Source: Candidatus Sumerlaeota bacterium
Lineage (GTDB): Bacteria; Sumerlaeota; Sumerlaeia; MWCT01
Length of the DNA: 16,819 nucleotides
Assembly: GCA_026398545.1 (NCBI GenBank)
Contig: JAPLSR010000240.1
Coordinates: 1-16,819 of the forward strand
Direction: 5' to 3'
Shown: one piece after another, positions 6,170 to 13,990 of the stretch
Layout of the letters: every line of letters starts with the position of its first letter
Numbering within the stretch: position 1 is the stretch's first letter
The notes under the pieces: model-generated
Databases searched by the model: none
What the model was told of the DNA's origin: nothing
What the model saw: only the letters and a program-made list of their open reading frames with translations
Program-made: the position numbers and the translations under genes

Positions 6170-7300
6170 TCAGGTTCTTAACTCTTTAAGCGCCGCGAGG
6201 TAACCACTGACATTTGTCCCCGGCAGGAGGGTGTTGGAGGAGCCGAAAATCCAGCCGCCGGATGGGGCAAGGGCGCCCCGCAGACGCCGTGTCTCTGAAA
6301 CAATCTGTTCATCAGTGCCCTTGAGTAGAAGTGAGCCGCAGGAAAGACCTCCCCACAGGACAAGCCGCGGGAACCGCTGGCGTAATTCCACAAGGTCCAT
6401 CCCCGCATCTATATCTATCTCACCATAGGCGTCCGCTCCCGATTCGGAAAGGAGAAGCTCCGCCAGTTGCCAGATGTTGCCATCTGTCCGGTAAATGTAG
6501 AATGCGCCGAGTGAATGATAACAGGATATGATTCGTTTCAATCCCGGCAGGAACAAATCCCTGAAGATGGATGGGGAATAGACGGGTCCGTTTTTTGAGG
6601 CGAGGTCGCCGCCGCCGTTTATCACGCGGATGCCGAGTTCTGCCTGCAACCGCGCCACACACATCTCCCGCGCCGTCAGGATATCAAGATAATCCCGAAT
6701 GAATCCCGGGTCTTCAAGGAGTATTATGAGCCATTCAGCGCTCACCGGTATGCCGTAATAGCCTGCCCCCGCCACACACCGCTTTTGTCCAAAGGTGTCA
6801 ATGAGCCAGCGAAGAAACTCCCAGTATTCCTCAGGCAGGATGCTTCCGCCCGACCTTTTTTCCCCGAAATTTTTGATGAAGCGCCTGACATCCTTCTTAG
6901 AGGAGGTTTCCTGACCGCCCGTTGAGATATCGAATGTGCGTGATTGTGGGTCATAGGTGCGGATACATTCACCATCTTCGGTTTTGTATAAAAATGAAAA
7001 GTCATCGAGGCGCTGAGCCGGTTTTTCCCACAGGAGCCAGGGGACGGACACCATGTCCATGTCAATCGCATCAACAAAGGCGCTGTAATCCTCCTTCAAT
7101 CTTCCGATGAATTCCTGATAAGCCTGGGCGCCGAGGGAGAGCGCTTGCGCCTCATCAAAGTGGAGGTCGGTTGCGAATCCGAGGGCGGGTCTCCCCAGGA
7201 TTTCCGTGATGACGGAGCCGGAGACGGACTGCTCAAAGATTGGGATGCGGTCTGTGGGTTCCTGACGAAACGACTTCAGGATTCTTTCATAGCCGTTCAT
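6170..7300 (-). CDS. Uroporphyrinogen decarboxylase-superfamily protein, function unknown
   Basis: A 376-residue TIM-barrel protein of the URO-D/MtaA superfamily. It opens with the family pattern NGYERILKSFRQEPTDRIPI. The later segment YRTDGNIWQLAELL and then GADAYGEIDIDAGMDLVELRQRFP is where MtaA/CmuA-type corrinoid methyltransferases carry an H-x-C zinc site. Here the equivalent positions read R and D, so that zinc site appears absent, and the HemE arginine signature for substrate carboxylates is also not seen near the N-terminus. It is therefore neither a clear HemE nor a clear methyltransferase. Such paralogues are abundant in several uncultured phyla. It is convergent with preA (23 bases apart) and divergent from the MFS gene; GGGGA lies about 10 bases before the ATG. 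Confidence 0.82.
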   Translation of the reverse strand: MNGYERILKSFRQEPTDRIPIFEQSVSGSVITEILGRPALGFATDLHFDEAQALSLGAQAYQEFIGRLKEDYSAFVDAIDMDMVSVPWLLWEKPAQRLDDFSFLYKTEDGECIRTYDPQSRTFDISTGGQETSSKKDVRRFIKNFGEKRSGGSILPEEYWEFLRWLIDTFGQKRCVAGAGYYGIPVSAEWLIILLEDPGFIRDYLDILTAREMCVARLQAELGIRVINGGGDLASKNGPVYSPSIFRDLFLPGLKRIISCYHSLGAFYIYRTDGNIWQLAELLLSESGADAYGEIDIDAGMDLVELRQRFPRLVLWGGLSCGSLLLKGTDEQIVSETRRLRGALAPSGGWIFGSSNTLLPGTNVSGYLAALKELRT

Positions 7301-7381
7301 GGAGGCGATGTCCCCGCTGGCAATTAACTTGACCGAAGTATTTTCGGGGTTTTGACTAACATTTGTTAAGATTTGTGGTAA

Positions 7382-7412
7382 ATTATCTTTTTTTCAATAT
7401 ATTTTATTTCAA
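7382..7412 (-). promoter_or_regulatory. Weak promoter candidate for the URO-D-like gene
   Basis: On the minus strand TTGAAA (7407-7412) lies 19 bp before GATAAT (7382-7387). The spacing is long, so this is tentative. It overlaps the MFS start codon region on the other strand. Confidence 0.25.
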
Positions 7413-8896
7413 TGGCAACATACCAGAGTTTCCTGTCAAAAATTGCGAGAAGGTCTATTATTGGTTTTGTTCGTCCGCCGTCCTCAAAGGCGCCCGTGGC
7501 GGACAAACGGCGCCGAGGCATTGCCGCCACTCTTGAGGAGGGGATTTATTCTCAGATATGGCTCACCCTGACGGGTGGGAAGTTCTTAGTTGACCTGGCG
7601 CTCCTTTTTGGCGCCACCGCCATTCATCTTGGACTTATAAACGCCCTGCCATTCCTTGCCGCAACGTCCCAGCTCCTCGGCGCCTACATGGTGAGCCGCA
7701 TTGGTTCCCGCAAACGCGTCATGATACCCACAGCCTTTATCACGCGGCAGATTTTCTGGTTCATTCTCATCCTCATCGCTCTTCCCATAGAGAGGAGTCA
7801 AAAGCTCTGGCTCTTCATCCTTCTTCTGGCAGTGAGCAACATCATGGGGCAGATGGGCGGCAACACATGGCTCAGCTGGATAAGCGACCTGATACCGGAC
7901 CAGCTGCGGGGACGCGTGATATCCCTCAGGAACGGTGTTCTCATAATAGTGGCGCTGGGTGCGGACTTCATTTTTTCACGGATACGCGAGGGTTTTGGCG
8001 AGGACAGGCGTGAGGCATATCTGATGTTATGTCTGGGCGTTGCCGCCTTTTTTGGATTGAAGAGCATTTTTGTTTTCAAAAACCAGTGGGAGCCGCCATA
8101 CAGACCGGCGCCCATTCCCTCCTTGAGAGAGATACTTAGAAAGAGTTTCGCCGTCCCTGCCATCCGGCAGCTTTTATTTGCCCTTGCCTTCTGGAACGCC
8201 GCAGTCGGCGTTGCCATTTCCTTCTGGACGCCCCACATGATTGTCAATCTGAAGATGTCATTCACATCCATATTTTTCTATACCCTGATTGCCACCGTAT
8301 TCAGTTTTTTCATGTCGCGCTTCATCTGGGGACCTGTGATAGACCGAGCCGGCACCCTGACGGTTGTCATTTTCTGCTCCGCCATGATTTCCGCAATTCC
8401 AATCTTCTGGCTTTTCATCACAGCGGATGACCTGACAGTTCTCTGGTTTGAGGCGGTAATGAATGGGCTGGTATGGAGCGGATTCAACATTGCCATATTC
8501 AATCTGCCTTTCCGTCTTCTGCCCAGAGAGAACCGCGCCTATTTTTTCGCCATACTTGCCTCAATTTCGGGGCTTGCCCTTGGCGTTGGCGCCATTGCGG
8601 GCGGGATTATCGCCCAGAGTCTTGAATCCATGCATGTGGAAATTTTCGGGGTGACCTACATTAATTACCACGTCACGTTTGTCCTCTCGGCAATCATGCG
8701 GGCATGTTGTGTATTTGTCCTCAGGAAGATACCCGATACGCGTCGCCGTGGCATGATATTCATGTTTCAGGTAATCGGGGATGGACTGGTGCGAATCATG
8801 ACCAACCCACTATTGATACTTGTTTCCGGAGCACCCGCTATTCGCAAGAGAAAGAAGGCGTTCAGGGGAGTAAAGGGGGCAAAACCCCAGAGATGA
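7412..8896 (+). CDS. Major facilitator superfamily transporter
   Basis: A 494-residue integral inner-membrane protein with about 11-12 hydrophobic segments from residue 50 to 460. The loop GSRKR after the second helix corresponds to MFS motif A, and WISDLIPDQLRGRVISLRN is a cytoplasmic-loop pattern I associate with this MFS group. The N-terminal 40 residues and the C-terminal 45 are basic and soluble, consistent with both ends inside. Substrate cannot be told from sequence. No Shine-Dalgarno precedes ATG 7412 (an AT-only tract is there), so the start is uncertain. It is divergent from the URO-D-like gene, and no neighbouring gene indicates a substrate. A palindromic element begins six bases after the stop and could serve as its terminator. 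Confidence 0.85.
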   Translation: MATYQSFLSKIARRSIIGFVRPPSSKAPVADKRRRGIAATLEEGIYSQIWLTLTGGKFLVDLALLFGATAIHLGLINALPFLAATSQLLGAYMVSRIGSRKRVMIPTAFITRQIFWFILILIALPIERSQKLWLFILLLAVSNIMGQMGGNTWLSWISDLIPDQLRGRVISLRNGVLIIVALGADFIFSRIREGFGEDRREAYLMLCLGVAAFFGLKSIFVFKNQWEPPYRPAPIPSLREILRKSFAVPAIRQLLFALAFWNAAVGVAISFWTPHMIVNLKMSFTSIFFYTLIATVFSFFMSRFIWGPVIDRAGTLTVVIFCSAMISAIPIFWLFITADDLTVLWFEAVMNGLVWSGFNIAIFNLPFRLLPRENRAYFFAILASISGLALGVGAIAGGIIAQSLESMHVEIFGVTYINYHVTFVLSAIMRACCVFVLRKIPDTRRRGMIFMFQVIGDGLVRIMTNPLLILVSGAPAIRKRKKAFRGVKGAKPQR

Positions 8897-8902
8897 GGGA
8901 GA

Positions 8903-9002
8903 TTCACCACAGAGACATAGAGTGCACAGAGAATTTCCGATATTTTCTTTGTTTTATTAACCTCTGTGTTCTCTGTTGTGTTCTCTGTGACTCTGTGGTG
9001 AA
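8903..9002. repeat. Palindromic intergenic element with CCACAGA core, copy 1
   Basis: The left arm TTCACCACAGAGACATAGAG (8903-8922) matches the reverse complement of 8983-9002 at 18 of 20 positions. Inside the right half are further CTCTGTG/CTCTGT repeats. The loop is AT-rich. It begins six bases after the MFS stop codon. The arms share CCACAGA with elements at 10850 and 16541. Confidence 0.7.
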
Positions 9003-9083
9003 AATATGTTAATTATTTTAGTCTCTCCAAATATGGAATCAGAATTTGCACATAACAAGATGGCGATTTGAGGCTTTTTAACC

Positions 9084-9113
9084 TTGACTTGAGGCAAAAT
9101 GGAATGGTATTAG
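9084..9113 (+). promoter_or_regulatory. Promoter candidate for RNase Y gene
   Basis: TTGACT (9084-9089) is followed after 18 bp by TATTAG (9108-9113). The leader to ATG 9189 would be about 70 bases and ends in a full AAGGAGGTGA Shine-Dalgarno (9168-9177). Confidence 0.45.
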
Positions 9114-9188
9114 GAAAATTTAAGTAATGATATAAGATTTGGAAAAGCCAAATACTGAATTGTTGTCAAGGAGGTGAAAATTTATTTT

Positions 9189-10745
9189 ATGGCCAGTATT
9201 CTTGGGGCGGCGCTTGTAGTGCTGTCCGTGGGAATTCTTGGCGGTTATGTCTGGTTCAAAAAAGCAGCGCAACATAACCTGAGAACAGCATCTGAAAAAG
9301 CCAAGCAGATTCTGGCAAAAGCGGAAACAGAGGCGCAGGCAAATCTCAAGGCGGTCGCGATAGAATCCAAAGAGCAGCTATTCCGAAGCAAAAGGGCTCT
9401 TGAAAAGGAAATTGCGCACCGGAGAGTTGACCTTGACCGGATAGAGAAGAAGGTTCAGCGGCGCGAGGAGATGCTGGACAACAAGTTTGAACTTCTTGAG
9501 AAACGCGACCGCTCACTCATCAACAAGGAACAACAGATAGAAGACAAGTTGAGGGATCTTGAGGCACGTCACAAGGAGGTTGAGGAGGTCAAAAAGACCG
9601 AACTCAGGAAATATGAGGAAATCTCCGGCATGACGGTGGAGCAGGCAAAGCAGAATCTCCTGGATGCTATTGAGAGTGAGGTCCGGCAGGATGCAGCCCT
9701 CCTGATTCGCCGCGTGGAAAATGAGACGAAGGACATGGCGGAAAAGAAGGCGCGGCAGATAATCACACTTGCCATACAACGTTGCTCCACAGACCAGGTG
9801 AGTGAATCAACGGTCTCCGTCGTCAACCTCCCCAACGAGGAGATGAAGGGACGTATCATCGGACGTGAAGGACGCAATATACGCGCCCTCGAGGCTGCCA
9901 CCGGCTGTAACATCATTGTGGATGATACCCCCGAGGCTGTTGTTCTCTCCTGTTTTGACCCATTGCGGCGGGAGGTGGCGCGTCTGACACTCCAGAAGCT
10001 TATCTCCGACGGTCGCATCCATCCGGCGCGGGTGGAGGAGATTGTGGAGAAGACGGAAAAGGCGCTCTTAGAGCAGCTTACGGAGATGGGTGAAAGGGTT
10101 GCCTTTGATGCCGGCGTCCACAACATCCATCCGGAGCTCATCAAACTCCTCGGACGTTTGAAATACCGCACCAGTTATGGCCAGAATGTGCTACAACATG
10201 TGATTGAGGTTGCGAATCTGTGTCAGGTTATGGCATCGGAACTGCGCGTTGACGAGCAGCTTGCAAAGCGGGCTGGACTCCTCCATGACATCGGCAAGGC
10301 GGTTTCATACGAGATGGAGGGGACGCACGCGATGATAGGGGCCGAACTTGCGAAGAAATATAATGAGTCACCGGCGATTGTACACGCCATTGCGGCCCAT
10401 CATCAGGAAGTTGAGATGAAGACAATCATCGCAGTGCTTGTTCAGGCGGCTGACGCCATCAGCGCAGCCCGTCCGGGCGCCAGACGGGAAACCCTTGAAT
10501 CTTACATCAAGCGGTTGGAAAAATTAGAGGAGATTGCCTCCTCATTTGAAGGCGTCGAAAAATCTTATGCCATCCAGGCCGGCAGGGAGATTCGCATCAT
10601 GGTGGAACCCGATAAGATAAGCGACCTGGAATGTGTAAAACTGGCTCGCGATATAACAAAAAAGATTGAAAGCGAACTGGAGTATCCGGGTCAGATAAAA
10701 GTAACCGTGTTGCGCGAGACGCGCACTATTGAATATGCGCGATGA
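9189..10745 (+). CDS. rny: Ribonuclease Y
   Basis: RNase Y is a membrane-anchored endoribonuclease that starts mRNA decay. The 518-residue length is normal. Domains in order: an N-terminal transmembrane helix (about residues 3-23), a long Glu/Lys-rich coiled coil (about 30-200), a KH RNA-binding domain with GRIIGREGRNIRALE from residue 221, and an HD phosphohydrolase domain with the metal pair H366-D367 in LLHDIGKA and the following AAHHQE motif. All expected catalytic features are present. The frame opens at a GTG (9174), but that codon lies inside the strong SD AAGGAGGTGA, so I place the start at ATG 9189, 11 bases after the SD. It stands alone with its own promoter candidate and terminator. 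Confidence 0.96.
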   Translation: MASILGAALVVLSVGILGGYVWFKKAAQHNLRTASEKAKQILAKAETEAQANLKAVAIESKEQLFRSKRALEKEIAHRRVDLDRIEKKVQRREEMLDNKFELLEKRDRSLINKEQQIEDKLRDLEARHKEVEEVKKTELRKYEEISGMTVEQAKQNLLDAIESEVRQDAALLIRRVENETKDMAEKKARQIITLAIQRCSTDQVSESTVSVVNLPNEEMKGRIIGREGRNIRALEAATGCNIIVDDTPEAVVLSCFDPLRREVARLTLQKLISDGRIHPARVEEIVEKTEKALLEQLTEMGERVAFDAGVHNIHPELIKLLGRLKYRTSYGQNVLQHVIEVANLCQVMASELRVDEQLAKRAGLLHDIGKAVSYEMEGTHAMIGAELAKKYNESPAIVHAIAAHHQEVEMKTIIAVLVQAADAISAARPGARRETLESYIKRLEKLEEIASSFEGVEKSYAIQAGREIRIMVEPDKISDLECVKLARDITKKIESELEYPGQIKVTVLRETRTIEYAR

Positions 10746-10787
10746 CATAGAGAACATGACATAACAAGTCAAGAAGGGAAACTAATG

Positions 10788-10825
10788 GGCCGGGGATGGC
10801 TGAGGTCATTCCCGGCCTTTCTATT
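10788..10825 (+). terminator. Rho-independent terminator after rny
   Basis: An 11-bp stem, GGCCGGGGATG (10788-10798) with CATTCCCGGCC (10807-10817) including one G-U pair, has an 8-base loop and is followed by TTTCTATT. It lies about 40 bases after the rny stop. Confidence 0.8.
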
Positions 10826-10849
10826 GATGACGCATCCCAAATAGATACC

Positions 10850-10939
10850 ATCCACAGATTACGCAGATTATCGCAGACCGTGATACAAATAATACCAAAT
10901 ATTTATATTAATCTGTGTCCATCTGCGAAATCTGTGGAT
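10850..10939. repeat. Palindromic intergenic element with CCACAGA core, copy 2
   Basis: The left arm ATCCACAGATTACGCAGAT (10850-10868) matches the reverse complement of 10921-10939 at 18 of 19 positions. The central 50 bases are AT-rich. The whole 10746-11045 interval contains the rny terminator, this element and the kinase promoter candidate, and no gene that I can see. Confidence 0.7.
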
Positions 10940-11000
10940 AAAAAATATTAGCATCTCCAGAAATCATGGTATGCACTCAAGTTGGGCGATTTCCCCTTTG

Positions 11001-11035
11001 TTGACTTGACTAAAAAATCTTCCCTGTCATATCAG
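11001..11035 (+). promoter_or_regulatory. Promoter candidate for the two-component/hydrolase operon
   Basis: Overlapping TTGACTTGACT (11001-11011) contains two -35 boxes; the second lies 18 bp before TATCAG (11030-11035). Transcription would begin within about 5 bases of the kinase ATG (11046), and that ATG has no good Shine-Dalgarno. Confidence 0.4.
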
Positions 11036-11045
11036 TGAGATTGTC

Positions 11046-12332
11046 ATGGTTGATAAAGTCAAAAGATTGGGCATGAATCGCAAAAACACATGTCTTTATG
11101 GTCTGACGGCGCTTATTCTGATATTGGGTCTGGCGGTGCTTCTGTATTTAGAGCGTCGGGTTGTCTCTGACCGTCGTGTCGCCTTTGAAAACGCCCGCGA
11201 CCTTCTAGGCAGGGAGCGCATCCTGAAGACGAATGATGACATTCGGATTTCCTTTTCCACAATTGAATCCCTCGCCTCCTCCATTCTTAAAAACCCCTTT
11301 ATTAAAGACATTTTCATCACCAAGGTTGTAGCGGGGCGCGGAGAGCATGTCATCATTCCCTTTTACTATTATCTTTTGCCGGAGAACAGGAGACCCAATC
11401 TTGCACGCCTGATTCGCGAGCCCCTCTCCGAGGGGGATGAAATCCTTGGCTATCTGTATATCATTCCCAATAACAATATCATCCTGAGTGTCCGTGCTGT
11501 GGCGGTTACCTTTGCGCTCTTTCTTCTGCTCACCCTCGTTTCACTTTTCAGCCGGGTGCATGCCCAGGAGCGGGTAATCACCGCCACAACGATTGAGCTT
11601 GAGGAAAAGCGGCGAGAGATGATTCGTCTGGAGCGGCTGGCGTTAGCGGGTCAGGTGAGCGCCAATATTCTTCATGACATTAAAAAGCCGGTTTTGAACA
11701 TCAAACAGGAGTCCCAGGAGCTGGAAAATCTGACCTCTCCGGAAGAGGTGCGGGCGATTGCCCTCGGCATCCGGGAGCAGGTCGACCTGTTTTTTGGCAT
11801 CCTGCATGATTTGGGGTTGGAGCGATTTGTCAAGGCGAGCGAGGGCGGGGAGGAATTCCTGAGTGTGAATGACATCCTTGAGCGTTCATGCCGCCTTGTG
11901 CGTTATGAGCGCGGCAGTGTTGAGGTAAAGTATGACCTTGCTAAAAATCTTCCCCTCCTTTTCGCCCATCCAAGCAAGATGATTCAGCTTTTTTCCAACA
12001 TCATCCTGAATGCCTATCAGGCAATGGGGGGAAAGGGGGAGATTTTCTTGAGGACGGGGCAGGAGGCTGGCGCAATCCAGATTGAGATAAAGGATACAGG
12101 ACCGGGCATCCCGCCCGATATGCTCCCACGCCTTTTTACACCATTTTTCACCATGAGGGGTGCGAGCGCCCTTGGGGAGGAGGGGACAGGTCTTGGACTT
12201 TACATCTCCAAGAACATTGTGGATGATATGAAGGGTGAGATTCGCGTGGAGAGCGCCGTGGGCAAAGGGACAAAATTACTCATCACCCTGCCCGTTCCGG
12301 ATAAGTTGGAAGCAATATTGGGGAAAAGTTGA
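11046..12332 (+). CDS. Membrane sensor histidine kinase (NtrB-like core)
   Basis: A 428-residue inner-membrane sensor. A first transmembrane helix at about 17-36 and a second at about 149-169 enclose a roughly 110-residue extracytoplasmic sensor region that I do not recognise. There is no HAMP domain; a short coiled coil leads to the dimerisation/phosphoacceptor helix with H210 in LHDIKKP, a variant of the usual HExxNP. The ATPase domain is complete: N-box NIILNAYQAM, G1 DTGPGIP, F-box FTPFFT and G2 GTGLGLYI. The response regulator gene starts 51 bases downstream and is surely its partner. The stimulus is unknown, but the hydrolase gene in the same operon suggests an envelope or carbohydrate cue; that is inference. 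Confidence 0.93.
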   Translation: MVDKVKRLGMNRKNTCLYGLTALILILGLAVLLYLERRVVSDRRVAFENARDLLGRERILKTNDDIRISFSTIESLASSILKNPFIKDIFITKVVAGRGEHVIIPFYYYLLPENRRPNLARLIREPLSEGDEILGYLYIIPNNNIILSVRAVAVTFALFLLLTLVSLFSRVHAQERVITATTIELEEKRREMIRLERLALAGQVSANILHDIKKPVLNIKQESQELENLTSPEEVRAIALGIREQVDLFFGILHDLGLERFVKASEGGEEFLSVNDILERSCRLVRYERGSVEVKYDLAKNLPLLFAHPSKMIQLFSNIILNAYQAMGGKGEIFLRTGQEAGAIQIEIKDTGPGIPPDMLPRLFTPFFTMRGASALGEEGTGLGLYISKNIVDDMKGEIRVESAVGKGTKLLITLPVPDKLEAILGKS

Positions 12333-12383
12333 GAAGGTTAGAAACCCCACGGGTTCTATCAGTGTTCAAAAGCAGGAGTGATT

Positions 12384-13817
12384 ATGAGAGATAAACCATC
12401 CATACTCCTTGTTGAGGATGATGAGGAGTATGCGTTGCGGCTGAAGAAGAATCTTGAGGTGGATAATTTTGCCGTTGAAATCGCCCTTGGCGGAAAGGCT
12501 GCCCTTGATTCCCTTGCCCGCACCTCCTTTGACCTCGTCATTACTGATGTGAAGATGCCGGATATGAATGGTCTGGAGTTGATTGAGATTATCAGGAAGG
12601 GCGGTCGTCAGGGCATCGACCCTGAGATTCCAATAGTGGTTCTGACCTCTATCAATTCGGTGGATACGGCGGTTGTCTCCATGAAGCTTGGCGCGGCGGA
12701 TTACATCACGAAGGAGTCCGACCGTCCGGAGATTGTCCTCCGATTAAAAAAGGTTTTAGAGCAGAGCAGGCTTATCAATGAGAACCTTTATCTCAGGGCG
12801 CGGCTTGCGCAGACTGATGAGTTCAGCGAGTTTATCGGCGAGAGCGAGGCAATCAAGAAGATAAAGTCGGAGATTGCGGAGCTGTCGCCACAAGGCGTTT
12901 CGTTGCTGTTGATGGGAGAGACGGGTGTGGGGAAGGAGCTTGTTGCCCGGGCACTGCATCGTTTGCGTGGTCATGGCGCCGGTCCTTTCATCGTGGTCAA
13001 CTGTGCCGCCCTGCCGGATGACCACTTGATACAGTCCGAGCTTTTCGGGCATGAGCAGGGCGCCTTTACAGGCGCAACAGCGATGAGGAAGGGGAAGTTT
13101 GAACTGGCGGTTGGCGGCTCGCTCTTTCTTGATGAGATTTCAGAGTTATCCCGCGCCTCGCAGGGGAAGATTCTGAAGGTGATAGAAAACCGTTCATTCA
13201 TCCGTTTGGGCGGCACGCGGGAGATTAAAGTCAACTGCCGATTTCTCTTTGCCACCAACAAAGACCTTTTTCAGGAGATGCGGGCGAGTCGCTTCCGGGA
13301 GGATTTGTATTATCGTGTGAATATCTATCCCATTGTGCTCCCACCGCTCCGTGAGAGGCGGGAGGATATTGCCCCGCTCGCTCGCTATTTTATCGCATTT
13401 TTCTGCAGACGTTACAACAAGCCTCTCAAGCGTTTGGATGCCAGGGCGCTGGAGCGTCTGATGGCTCATCCCTGGCAGGGCAATGTGCGCGAGCTACGGA
13501 ATATCATGGAACGGCTGGTTATCAGGATTCACGGGGATGAGATAAAGGCGGCAGACCTTGTCACGTGCGGTCTTGTGCTGGAACCCGGGAGGGGCGGGAC
13601 AATTATTCTGCCCCCGCAGGGCGTGCAGATAGACCAGCTCGAGGAAGACCTGACGCGTCAGGCGCTGGAGCGCAGTGGCTGGAATCAGAAGGCGGCAGCC
13701 GGACTGCTCGGCATCTCCGTTGACCGTATGAACAGCCGTGTCAGGAAATACGGTTTGACCCATCCCACATGGCTCAAGCACAAGCCCCAATCGATGGATG
13801 AAACGGGCGAAAGATAG
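12384..13817 (+). CDS. Sigma-54-dependent response regulator, NtrC family
   Basis: A 477-residue cytoplasmic activator. The receiver domain (about 1-120) has the acidic pair EDD and the phosphoacceptor D55 in VITDVKMPD. The AAA+ domain has Walker A GETGVGKE (178-185), the sigma-54 contact loop GAFTGA (226-231) and Walker B LFLDEIS (D250-E251). The C-terminus has a Fis-type helix-turn-helix, NQKAAAGLLGISVDRMNSRV. All parts needed to open sigma-54 promoters are intact. The frame opens at GTG 12378, but AGGAG (12374-12378) overlaps it, so ATG 12384 is the better start. No -24/-12 promoter is evident in non-coding DNA here, so its targets are probably elsewhere. The hydrolase signal-peptide start lies 36 bases downstream. 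Confidence 0.95.
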   Translation: MRDKPSILLVEDDEEYALRLKKNLEVDNFAVEIALGGKAALDSLARTSFDLVITDVKMPDMNGLELIEIIRKGGRQGIDPEIPIVVLTSINSVDTAVVSMKLGAADYITKESDRPEIVLRLKKVLEQSRLINENLYLRARLAQTDEFSEFIGESEAIKKIKSEIAELSPQGVSLLLMGETGVGKELVARALHRLRGHGAGPFIVVNCAALPDDHLIQSELFGHEQGAFTGATAMRKGKFELAVGGSLFLDEISELSRASQGKILKVIENRSFIRLGGTREIKVNCRFLFATNKDLFQEMRASRFREDLYYRVNIYPIVLPPLRERREDIAPLARYFIAFFCRRYNKPLKRLDARALERLMAHPWQGNVRELRNIMERLVIRIHGDEIKAADLVTCGLVLEPGRGGTIILPPQGVQIDQLEEDLTRQALERSGWNQKAAAGLLGISVDRMNSRVRKYGLTHPTWLKHKPQSMDETGER

Positions 13818-13853
13818 GGGGCAACCCGGAGATTTTTGTTGAAGGGGCGGAAC

Positions 13854-13990
13854 ATGTTGCGAAGTATGTGGGTAGTGATTTTGTTCATGGTTTTTTCCAT
13901 TTTCTCGATTTTGCCGGCGAGGTGATGACCATGGCTTATGAATTGGATGACCAGTTCCGGCGGTTGTTTTACGATGCCGCCATTCGTGGG
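13854..13990 (+). other. Displaced 5' end of the secreted hydrolase gene (signal peptide and first residues, two frames)
   Basis: ATG 13854 has AGGGG six bases upstream and encodes 23 residues with a Sec signal pattern: a basic start MLRSMW, a hydrophobic core VVILFMVFSIFSIL, and PA before a TGA at 13923. The next sensible peptide, MAYELDDQFRRLFYDAAIRG (ATG 13931), is in the frame shifted by -1, and the main body resumes in the original frame at about 13985 with GDYDANKG. The natural product would thus need two opposite single-base shifts, near 13890-13920 and near 13975-13990. A T6 run at 13891-13896 is one possible error site. ATG 13931 also has GAGG eight bases upstream, so a cytoplasmic start there with only one shift is an alternative. 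Confidence 0.55.

Noticed and set aside
7352..7384. TTGACT at 7352 as the -35 of the MFS gene
   Set aside because: No acceptable -10 at 16-19 bp; the only TAAATT is 21 bp away.
12340..12357. Small hairpin between kinase and regulator genes as a terminator
   Set aside because: The 7-bp stem has a bulge and no T-tract follows; at most a weak attenuator within the operon.
13818..13853. Sigma-54 (-24/-12) promoter ahead of the hydrolase gene
   Set aside because: No TGGC-N8-TTGC-like pair in this gap; TGGCAC strings elsewhere lie inside coding sequence without the -12 element.
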